64,000 nucleotides of DNA, taken from positions 868,001 to 932,000 of the forward strand of contig LUGG01000019.1 of assembly GCA_001683735.1 (NCBI GenBank). Direction: 5' to 3'. A program made the translations under genes and the position numbers. Origin of the DNA: Grifola frondosa (taxonomy: Eukaryota; Basidiomycota; Agaricomycetes; Polyporales; Grifolaceae). The first letter of the stretch is position 1. Every line of letters begins with the position of its first letter. Of this stretch, positions 55,021-64,000 are shown piece by piece. The notes under the pieces were generated by a model, which made no database searches, was not told the DNA's origin, and was given only the letters and a program-made list of their open reading frames with translations.

Positions 55021-58000
55021 CACTTAAAACTGATGTTGCAATATTTGTATCATGTTGAAACTTTTTATGTTTATGTACTTCACTAATTGAAGAGTCTGAT
55101 ATATGTCTTTTTAGTGATGATAAATGTGGTTGGTTTTCAGATTGATTAATTTCAATATGTGGCTTTAATTTTTTCTTTAACTCCTTAGACTCAGACTCAG
55201 CATCTGGTATTATTAATAATTTACCTGTATTAAATCCAAACTTAATTAATGTATTATATGCTAGCATTGCATGCATTTTCACTTCAGTATATAAGTCAAG
55301 AGGTAATGGTTTATTTAACTGCTCGATTGTTACTGGTTGAGTTAAGAATAAACCATTACGTGTTTGTGCTCGTGATGCTGCAACATATGCTGCAAACCCA
55401 CCTTCTGCAAGATTTATGAGTACATGAGATAATGTTTTGCCTTGAGCAGCATGACCAGTTATTGCAAAAGCAGGTTGTACTAATTGCTGACTGCGAGTAA
55501 CTTTGTATTGAGTGATAGTACCATCATTATTTTTAATACTAGTGGTAAATGTCCATGTTGTGGGAGATAATGGAATATAACCAAAAGGTAAATTCGATAA
55601 AGATATTTTACTCTTGGGAAATTCAACAAGTAAACAAGTACAAATTGTTAAACCAAAGGAATCAATGTTTGTATAAATTTTTCTTATAATACCTTGACTA
55701 CCATTTGTAATTCCAAGTTCAGTTGATATATTTCGACCACGTAATATTACTGGCATACCTTCAAAATATGAAATAAATCCAGGTAATGATCCTTCTGAAG
55801 TAAATGGTGCTGTATTTAAATGTAAAAGAGCATGTCTAATATCATGAGTCATTTTTATATCTTTAATATAATCATTTGCAGCACAAACAATAAGCTTTGG
55901 TGAATTAAGTTCATGACATATCATTTCTGCCTTTTTCATATTAATTGTTTCACGTAACAAATTTGTATTCACAAGTAAAGTAGCATTCTTACTTCCATTA
56001 AAAGACATGTTAATACCATTAGGACATTTTGGTGATTGAATAACACGTGTATTAAATAATTCAACATCTTCATATGTACATTCACATCGACGCAGTCTGT
56101 TAATAACATTACCAAATTCTTGATCATTTTTCATTCTTTGTTGTTCAGTAAGTTCTACTACTGCATTAAGTTGTTTCCATGCTAATCGACCTAAACGTTT
56201 AGTGAGTTCATTATTATTTTGACTGGAATAATTTGAAATAGGAGTATATAATGCGGTTCCTCCAACTGGAGGATACTGATAAAAATCACCAGCAAATATA
56301 ATATTTATTCCTCCAAACCAATTATCAGATTGTTCTTTTGCAAAGCGTAATGCATGATCAATTTCAGCAAGTAATTGGCAACTAATAAGAGAAACTTCAT
56401 CAATAAATAAATATTCCACATTTTTCCATTCAGCACGTAAAGCAGAGCGATTTTGAACACTTACAAGTACAGAATAATCTTCATCACTATCACCAGGATT
56501 ACGATTACCTTTACCTTTATGCTTTGATTGTATTTTTAGTCCAAGACCTTTATGAACTGTCATGCCTTCAATTGATGATGCAGCAGATCCTGTGGATGCT
56601 AATAAGCGAATTTTATGCAAAGAATTATAATGATACATAAGTTCTTGTAATGCTTTAATTACATGAGTTTTTCCTGTTCCACCTGGGCCTGTTAAAAGTA
56701 GTCGTAAAGGTTCTATATTATTTGAGGTTAATTTACTTGTAAAAGTTATATAATTTTGCATAAAAGTCTGTGCAACTATACGAAATGCTATCCATTGTTT
56801 TTCATTTAATGAAAATTTATTACCAATGTGTTGAATTAAATCTATTTGTGATATTGATAAATTTGAACTATTATTAGTTAATTGTGGTGCTTCAGTTATA
56901 TTTATTGCATTTTCTAGCTTTATTAATATATCAACTTCTGATATTAATTCTGTTTCTTTTATATTATTTATTGAGCCTATTTGATTTTCAGTATTTAATA
57001 TATTATGACGTGCTTGTTGTAAATTCTGTTCTTGCATTTTCATATCATTGTTCCATTGTTTTAATTGCTGACTTGTAATATTGAAGGCTGAAAAATCTAT
57101 TGTGGTATTATTGGTATATATACTTATATCTTCATTTAAATGTGGAGTTAACCAATTACTTTGCTGTAGTATAATTATAAATTGTTCAATTTTAAAATTT
57201 AATAATGTTTTAGATTGGCTTTGTGATTGTAATACATCTTCAAAATCTATATTAATATGATTTAAATTTAATGCTGAAGAGATAGATTTAGTTAATTCCC
57301 GTGATTCAGACATTAAAGCAGCCTGCTTTTTTAAGCGTTCACTATCACGTTGATCCTCACATTCATACATTGCTTTCCAATTATTCATAATTTGATGTGA
57401 TTCAGGTGAAAAATCAAAGGCCATAAATTCCTTCTTTAAATCATTGGTAGTAACAAGAGGGTTATCACAACTAAATGGTTTAAAATGAGCTAATATAAAT
57501 AAATAATAATAATCACCTGCTGACTGACGAGGAATTGACATGCCTATTACTTTAGGAACCAATTCCTTTTTACCTTCACCACGACTTTCATTTGTATGCT
57601 CTACTAAGATATGTGTATTATATAATTTATGTGCAGGTTTTAAATTATATCTGCATCTAACACCAAGTCGCTCATTTGCTGTATATTTATTTCTTTGTGA
57701 TGCAATAGTTTCAAGACGAAAGTTTTTGCAAAAATTATAAAAGGTGACATTTTTTAAATTTTCAGATCTATATATATAATCATGAACTTGATTTGTCTCA
57801 ATAAGATTGCCTTCATGATTTATAGCAATATTCAATGTACATTGTTCAATGTCCTTGTCATGTTCATTATCATCTTGAATTTCTAATTTATCTTGAATTT
57901 GTGGATGCTTCACTTTATATTTGTCTGTAAGATATGACATGAGTAAGCAGGACAACATAGGAGTTGTTTGATGTGAAGGCATTCCATCACTATGACCTCG

Positions 58001-58569
58001 CAGATAATGAGCAGCTTGTTGTGCATGAATTTGTTGTTGCCGTGAAAATTGTGAAAGACATTTATGGAGTAAGGTTTTTGCTGCTTGAAGTGGTGTTTGC
58101 TCTGTAAGACTAGATTTTGGAATTTTAGCAACAGCTCGTGATAATAGTGATAACATTTCATATGTTTTAATATCCATTTTGGTTATATAGTCAGTAATAT
58201 AATATATCGCAGCTTTAGCAGCTTTACCAGATAGAATACATTTAATGTCATGATTATGTCTACAAAATGTTAATATATATGGATTAAAATAATTTACATT
58301 TTCATCTAAACACTTTAAAAATATTGAATTAGTTTTTACATCAAAATATGAAACTGGAATAAGCTCATGTGGAAACTGAAATCGGCATTTACCTTCATTA
58401 TGATATTTTTCACAAACCTTTCTATGTGTATGACGCTGTAAAGCTTCTCCACACTTTTTTATTTCATTCTGAAGTGTTATATGCCACTCACTCATTTTAT
58501 CTTTCGATGAATTACATGATGGAGGACATGGTGGTCGTTCAATACGTGGATCATAATCTTTGTCAATTT

Positions 58570-58950
58570 TAGTGTTGCCACGGCTTAGTCACACCTGTTT
58601 CAGCTTTTTAGATATTCTGATGTGAGTTTTGCAGATAAAGATATAATATTAATTGAAATTAATAGCTAAGATGTATATGTATTTGAACATGACACCACCA
58701 TTTGCATAATTATCTTGAATATGTTTCAATTTCAATTACATTGGTAAAAAAGCTGACTAAAAAGTCGGACTTTGCAATCGGCTTTTTGGCCATATCTCCA
58801 TCAATACAAGGTATACCATTTTGATATGTGGCAAGATTATGCGGCTATATATAAGCTACAAAATGAGTGTAAGATCACTGTGATATCTGAAAAACTGCAC
58901 AAGTTATGAGTCATATATCATTTAGGCCTGACTTAGCTGCAGCAACACTA
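58570..58950. mobile_element. Non-autonomous hAT element (MITE), 381 bp
   Basis: Terminal inverted repeats of about 22 bp (TAGTGTTGCCACGGCTTAGT on the left; the right end, read inward, TAGTGTTGCTGCAGCTAAGT) differ at a few positions and begin TAGTG, the hAT consensus. The flanks carry a perfect 8-bp duplication GTCAATTT (58562-58569 and 58951-58958), the target-site size of hAT elements. Removing element plus one duplication restores an uninterrupted RepHel frame. There is no coding capacity. The interior contains AAGTCGG-type hairpin sequence. Confidence 0.9.
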
Positions 58951-61850
58951 GTCAATTTCAATATCGATATCAGGCAAATTATGACATATAACATCATCCC
59001 AATAATTAAAAAATTGTGTATTATAATCAGAATTATTCTGAAGATGCTTGTGAAGTTCTGATGGATTTAATCCTCCAAGTAGCCATAAAAGAAAATGACC
59101 ATGCAAAGATCCACGTTCTGTATACTCACTTGTCCCATGAAATGCACGTAGTTTACCAAGAATACCACCAAGAGGTTTTGCCTTTTGCATATGATAATCC
59201 CAGCCAAATAAATGCTCAAATAATGACTGAACACAAAAATCAAAAAAGTCAGCAGCAGCAACAGGATCCATTGCTAAACGTAATGCACGTTCCCTACTTG
59301 AGACTAACTGAGGATATCGTTTTGTAAGGTCCACAGTAGTATCACCAAACATTACTTGAAAAATTGGATTATGAGCAGGGGAAGGATTTATAGTTAAAAA
59401 TATATGTGGAAGGCCAAAATATCCACAATAGCTACGAATTTCATTACGAATGCTTATTTTGGAAGCTTCAGATCCTGGTATTTTACCAGCAATTGTATTA
59501 ACATGCTTTAGAAGATTAAGAGCCTCACGCTGCTCTATATTTAGATCACTATATTTTCCTTCTTCTTCTAAATGTGTTGCTACAGATTTTAATATATCAG
59601 GAGAAATTTTGACCAGTTTCTTGGCAATAGATTCAAAATATGAATGTTGTACTGTAAAATGAGTGTGCAAATGAGCTGTGCGTCTTTGAATAATATTTAA
59701 AGCAACAAATAAGTATGAATGATGATAACGAAATTTATAATTACTAATATCTAAATAATAATTAGCCTGCTCTTGAAATGAAATATGTGTACATCGTGTA
59801 TGATCATCAAATCCACCAATTCCATAAGGAAATAAAGTTGGATACATGCCAGGAAATAAATCTGGATTATTATATTCAGAAACTGGCTCTAAACCATGAT
59901 GTATAATTAAATCAGGTAATTTATCAGATGAACTTACCAAATTATGTAAAGCTGATGCAGTGAAAGCACGTCCACTAATTTTATCACCCTCTGGATCAGA
60001 TACCCCCATTTTTTCCAATAAAATAGTTGACTGATACTCATTTTCAGAATTAGTAGTATTTATTAATTCAGCTGGATGTTCTGTAAATCCTGCAGTTTCC
60101 TCTTTAAATGTATTAAGTGCATCCATTGAGTTATCATATATGATATGCTTTTGAATATCAGGTAATAGATTATCTTCTGGATATAAATCAAGGATTGAAA
60201 AATCATATGTAAGATATTTATATAATTGATTATGTGTTCGAAGCCAAATTAAAAATGCACATATTTTTTGCTTTCTAACTCTAAATAAGTTATGCATATG
60301 TTTGGGATAAAATTTTTCAGGACCAATAAAAACTACACTAAGCATATTATTAATATCAGCTGGTGTGCGAGGTAATACATTGGCTGTTGATATAATATTC
60401 ATATCATGAGCACAAACATTACCATGATAAACTTTAGACTGGCCTGGATCAGATGACTGATATAACCGAGTCACATGAGCTGTTGTATGATATTTGGCAC
60501 ATATCATTTCTTCAACCCATGTTAAATCATTAAATTGCTGAGGAAGGTGACCACAATATAATTTATTTGCAAGAGCAAATCGCGGCATTGATTTTCTTTT
60601 AAGAGCATTTAAACAATCTTTACAAATATTAATTTTGGAAATATTAGCTGAAATATATTGTATTCCATGGTTATCAAGCATTAAACCATCCAAATTATTA
60701 TGTCCAAATGTAAATTCAGATGAACATTGCATCACTATACAATGTTGAATAATAAATGGATCAATAATTTGAAGTATACTTAAATCAATACTCCCATTTT
60801 CAATTAATGCAATATCTAATTCTGTCACATTAATTTTATGACTTTCCCTTGAACACACTGCACATATCAATGGTAAATGCCACTGAGTGGCATTATAGTA
60901 ATCTTGTAAGCATTGCAAAATAATATCTTCTGGAATTTTTGTTGGCCAAGTAGCAATATATTGCTTGTTAGATGCATTTATATTATTTATACCTTGTTTT
61001 TTTCTTCATAACGTTTCATTTTTGCCTTCTTATTTGTATCAATATATGGATTGAATATCTCATGGATTAAATCTGTATCATAACAAACCATAAGACAAAT
61101 TTTCATAAGTTCAAAACGAGGTTTAGTGATATCTTTTAAAGCAATATGTGGACAAAGAGCAAACAGAAATTTAAAGAATGTAGCTGATGTCATATGCATA
61201 ACAACAGATGTTAAATCTCTAAAATGAGCTATAATATGTTCATATCTAGTCTTTTTATTTTGTGGTAATTGCTGAGAAAATGTCAAATATGTTGCTTGAA
61301 TTATATTTGTTGGTAGACGTTGTAGTCTATACTGAAGAATCGAGTTTGATATTTCAAGATCAAACACCTTTCCTTTAGGTTTTGGTGAAATAACTTCTGG
61401 AGGTGTACGCAGGGCACATGCAACAGAGCTTCCAAAATATTCAATGTAATAGTCCACAAACATAATATACCGAAAGTTTTCTGTGTTTTTTATATGCTGG
61501 CTTAATTCTATATTTGACAAAATGCTTAACTGTGCACGTGACTTTATAAATTCTGCTAATATACTGTCAGCTAATAAAGCTTTGGTGCGAAGACTATGAG
61601 CCAAAGTACCTTGAAATGATTTGATACCTTTACATAGTATATTTCTTGGTAGCTTTATGAGCTGTGTAATATAATACTCATCTGAATAATAAAACCAACA
61701 TGGATTTGACATCAATACATTAGTAGCTTCAACAGGGATACTATGAGATATATCAGACACAGACATTACTATAAATCAATAGCTAAACTGGTTTACACAG
61801 ATCAAGTATCTTTAAAGATAAGATAAAGAAATGGAGGGCTAAATTCAAGA

Positions 61851-61931
61851 GTGCTAAGGCACAAGAGTAGAAAGTGCTAAGGCACAAGAGTAAAAAGTGC
61901 TAAGGCACAAATGTATGAAGTGCTAAGGCAC
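61851..61931. repeat. Four palindromic iterons with exact 23-bp period
   Basis: GTGCTAAGGCAC occurs at 61851, 61874, 61897 and 61920, each spaced exactly 23 bp. A fifth degenerate unit (GTCTAAGGCTT) lies at about 61945. Each unit has GTGC/GCAC arms. The array sits 85 bp upstream of the RepHel ATG. It is a candidate Rep-binding or regulatory array. Confidence 0.85.
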
Positions 61932-62908
61932 AGGTTGAGACAAAGTCTAAGGCTTGAACAACAGAGAACAAACTAAAAAACAAGTCAGAACACTGGTTGT
62001 CACTGAGTTTTCAGACTGACACACCTAGTAGCAAGATAGCCTGCTGATCACACAAGATCACACAGTGATAACTACAGCTGACTATAACAGTAGTCACAAT
62101 GGCATTAGCAGCAGTTGAGGATAAGATATGAAGAATTAAGACACACTTGGTAGTTCGAGAAAACACCGGGGTAGTTGAGGAACTAAATCATCACATCAGA
62201 GCAAGACCACATCAATATTATAGAACACACCACATGTAACTGAACTCACAATGTTTAGAAGTGATTTGATTGACACAGTAGCAGACACAGAGAGAAGCCG
62301 AAGATGCAGTGTGTGGATGATGGGTGATAACAACAACGACAACGACAATGACAACGCAGCAGCGCCAAGTGACGATGAGGTGGCAACATTTTATTTATTG
62401 ATATTTATTTATGCCAATTCCCAGGCACCGCAGTTCGCAGAGAGCCTTGCGAATGTGCATGGACAAAACCCTCCTCCTGATCGGAGTCGGGGACTCGAGC
62501 TTATTAGGGACATATCAGCTGGCTGGATTTGATACTTATCCGGACCATTTCCCATGCATTTCCCAAGGTACAACAGCATAACATTGATAGCTTGATATAT
62601 TCAACCAAAAGTCGATCGGTCCCGGCGCTTTCCGATCCCGTTATATGCATAAGAAAGCCTACCTGTCACGCGAATTTAAGGGATATTTCAAAGTCCGCAA
62701 TATTTACCACAAATGAACATATTTCGCCATGTGTATTTTATCCTGTCCGAGTTCTGGATAGCAAGGCTATCTCGGCGGTGAAATTGCACATGTTTGGCTT
62801 GGAGGTAAGGGCCAGCGGGATTGGTTATGCTGAATTGTAGCCAGAGCCACGATGGCTATGGTCCATGGAATGGCTTCTCAATTTTCTCGAAGAGTACGCT
62901 ATGCACAG

Positions 62909-63009
62909 TAGTGTTGCCGCGGCTTCCGCTAGCAGCCAGCAATATTTATTAGTCGAAACCGAGCCGCCCATCGACTTGCTGAAAGTCGGCTTCCGGCGAG
63001 CCGACTTTC
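62909..63009. repeat. Degenerate hAT-type terminal sequence and hairpin
   Basis: TAGTGTTGCCGCGGCTT at 62909-62925 nearly matches the left end of the MITE at 58570. At 62981-63009 there is an 11-bp inverted repeat (GAAAGTCGGCT / AGCCGACTTTC) with a 7-nt loop that shares the AAAGTCGG core with the MITE interior. No second terminal repeat or target duplication was found, so this is probably a truncated relative. Confidence 0.5.
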
Positions 63010-63109
63010 GGCTTATGTCAGCTAAGTAGCGACTTGGCGCTCACATGAGCGCCCTGTTTTCGTCGAGCTCACTTCCCGCCGCCGCCGCCGCCTCCTCCAC
63101 ATCACGCGC

Positions 63110-63900
63110 CGCGCCATCCTCATCCCCTCGTCACCAGCCTCCGCGCTCGTCTTCAGCGTCAGCACCATCAACCTCCTCGCCTGTGCACTCGCCAAGTCCT
63201 ACGGCGCGTCCCGCGTCGTCGCGATCGACATCAACCAGAGTCGACTTTGCACGTGTGCAGGGCTTCCCCGAGCAGGTCTACTACCTGGAAAACAAGCGGA
63301 AATGACGGCCGGACAGTTCTTACAAGGGGCAGAGATGACACTGTTGAAGGTACGTCATCAAATCATTCCGATATACTAATGGGCTGTGTAGTGTGGGATC
63401 TACGTGCATTCAAAAAGCCTCTCGCGCGACACAATCTGAATTCATGGCGGACAAGGCGAAGGCGACCCACGAGCAGCTGCGCTGCGCCAAGGAGACCATC
63501 AGCGCCGCACTCGGCGAGTTCGTTCGGGACGGGGTTCGACGTCGTATCCGAGTGCACCGGCGCGGAGCCGTACATTCAGATATCCATATGCGTGAGTCCG
63601 CCCTGCGCATCTGAGTCCTAGTGTTGCTGATCTGAGATGATGACGCAGGCTGTTGTGACAGGTGGGAAGTTGATGCTCGCGGGCATGGGATCGAGGAATG
63701 TGGTGCTCCTGTCTGCCGCGGCGACGCGCGAGGTGGCCATCCACGTCATTCCGCTACGCATACATGTACCCGCGCTCGTGCTGCTCGCCTCAGGGAAGCT
63801 CCTGAACACCGAGAAGATCAACATGCACCGCTTCGCGCTGCAGGACACTGCGCGCATGTTCGAACTCTTCTCCGAAGCTGTGGCGACGACAGGAATATAA
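63110..63900 (+). pseudogene. Sorbitol/xylitol (polyol) dehydrogenase, decayed partial gene
   Basis: Only the cofactor-binding and C-terminal part is visible. CALAKSYGASRVVAIDINQSR (63180-63243) carries the NAD-binding beta strand with acidic residue. RVQGFPEQVYYLE follows one frame over, then AKETISAALGEF, GFDVVSECTGAEPYIQ, VVTGGKLMLAGMGSRNVV and LLASGKLLNTEKI ... HRFALQDTARMFEL. In family members a SFRYA segment links the last two; here it appears only in another frame (SFRYAYMYP near 63749). Several frameshifts are present and the zinc-binding N-terminal half is missing on the Helitron side. The stop used by the last open segment is at 63898-63900. Fragment capture by, or disruption near, the transposon are both possible. 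Confidence 0.7.
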
Positions 63901-64000
63901 CCCCTGCTGGCGAGGCGGACAACCCACGCCCCATTCCAAGCTCGGAGCTCATGCACTCCTTCCCCCCGTCACGCCCTGCCCCGCCCCAACTAGCCCTCGC
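63901..64000. other. Window end, no feature seen
   Basis: One hundred GC-rich bases following the dehydrogenase remnant. Nothing is recognised. Confidence 0.4.

Larger units (their letters stand above)
54140..61766 (-). mobile_element. Autonomous Helitron: RepHel transposase reading frame (interrupted)
   Basis: This rolling-circle transposase runs from ATG 61766 to the stop at 54140. The first block (61766-60987) is the family N-terminus. A T run at 60997-61003 (one base short) shifts the frame, and the neighbouring frame continues with INNINASNKQYIATWP into QCLQDYYNATQWHLPL, a typical Helitron start of the Rep region. The HUH-type motif is LHGHFLLWL near 59080-59110. A MITE then interrupts the frame at 58570-58950. 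After it come PRIERPPCPPSC, the catalytic tyrosine pair region AAIYYITDYITK (about 58180-58215) and a PIF1-type helicase with Walker A GPGGTGKTH (about 56680) and Walker B FIDEVSLIS (about 56400), plus GHAAQGKT near 55450. A C-terminal extension of about 300 residues looks like a ubiquitin-specific protease. The DNA is markedly AT-rich compared with the flanks. Element termini (5' TC, 3' CTRR with hairpin) were not identified. Confidence 0.9.
61767..63100. other. Helitron upstream / 5' flank region
   Basis: About 1.3 kb. It contains four iterons (61851-61931), a 93-codon open frame (62251-62532) with an Asn/Asp repeat that I do not call as a gene, a second hAT-like terminal sequence at 62909 and an 11-bp stem hairpin at 62981-63009. 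The Helitron 5' end probably lies here, but no unambiguous TC terminus could be chosen. Confidence 0.4.

Noticed and set aside
61851..61931. Regularly spaced palindromic repeats considered as a CRISPR array
   Set aside because: Units are only 12 bp, spacers of 11 bp are similar to each other, and the host is a eukaryote.
62251..62532. 93-codon open frame with Asn/Asp repeat
   Set aside because: The body is a simple trinucleotide-like repeat and the rest shows no conserved features or splice-supported extension.

Overview
The window is nuclear DNA of a filamentous basidiomycete, most likely an agaricomycete. Almost every gene is split by short (about 50-60 nt) GT-AG introns. The gene set is typical of that group: PKC1 with HR1-C2-C1-kinase order, an SH3/WW RasGEF, a single endosulfine, a 7-TM protein of basidiomycete type, paired P450s and an autonomous Helitron. 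No species can be named from the sequence alone.

Layout. 1.4-22 kb is a conserved housekeeping block: EFL1/RIA1 ribosome-maturation GTPase (+), Cdc25-type RasGEF (+), DASH subunit DAD1 (+), convergent protein kinase C PKC1 (-), an acidic protein of unknown function (+), endosulfine IGO1 (+) and DNA polymerase alpha subunit B POL12 (+). 21.8-27.2 kb is a tandem duplication of a P450 gene. Its repeat boundary lies inside the last codons of POL12, and the second P450 copy is broken. 27-35 kb holds the spliceosomal helicase PRP2/DHX16 and the MPS1/TTK kinase. 35.8-49 kb holds a 7-TM protein, DAHP synthase, TIM9, a PrxQ-type peroxiredoxin, an acyl-CoA ligase and an ERG27-type 3-ketosteroid reductase. 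51-63 kb is accessory DNA: a Helitron RepHel reading frame of about 7.6 kb (AT-rich, minus strand), two divergent intron-containing genes beside its 3' end, four 23-bp-period palindromic repeats upstream of it and a hAT-type MITE inside it. The window ends in a decayed sorbitol/xylitol dehydrogenase gene.

Main points. (1) The Helitron region is the best candidate for something undescribed. RepHel carries a C-terminal domain that looks like a ubiquitin-specific cysteine protease. One neighbouring gene encodes a protein ending in an acidic tail with a hydrophobic tip, the layout of single-strand DNA-binding proteins. Palindromic iterons lie upstream of Rep. (2) A 381-bp hAT MITE with a perfect 8-bp target duplication separates the HUH motif of Rep from its tyrosines. 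(3) From about 25 kb onward, otherwise well-conserved genes (PRP2, MPS1, TIM9, ERG27, the 7-TM gene, RepHel) carry many single-base losses, mostly in short homopolymers. This looks more like consensus error than loss of essential genes, and it means simple ORF calls in that half are unreliable.
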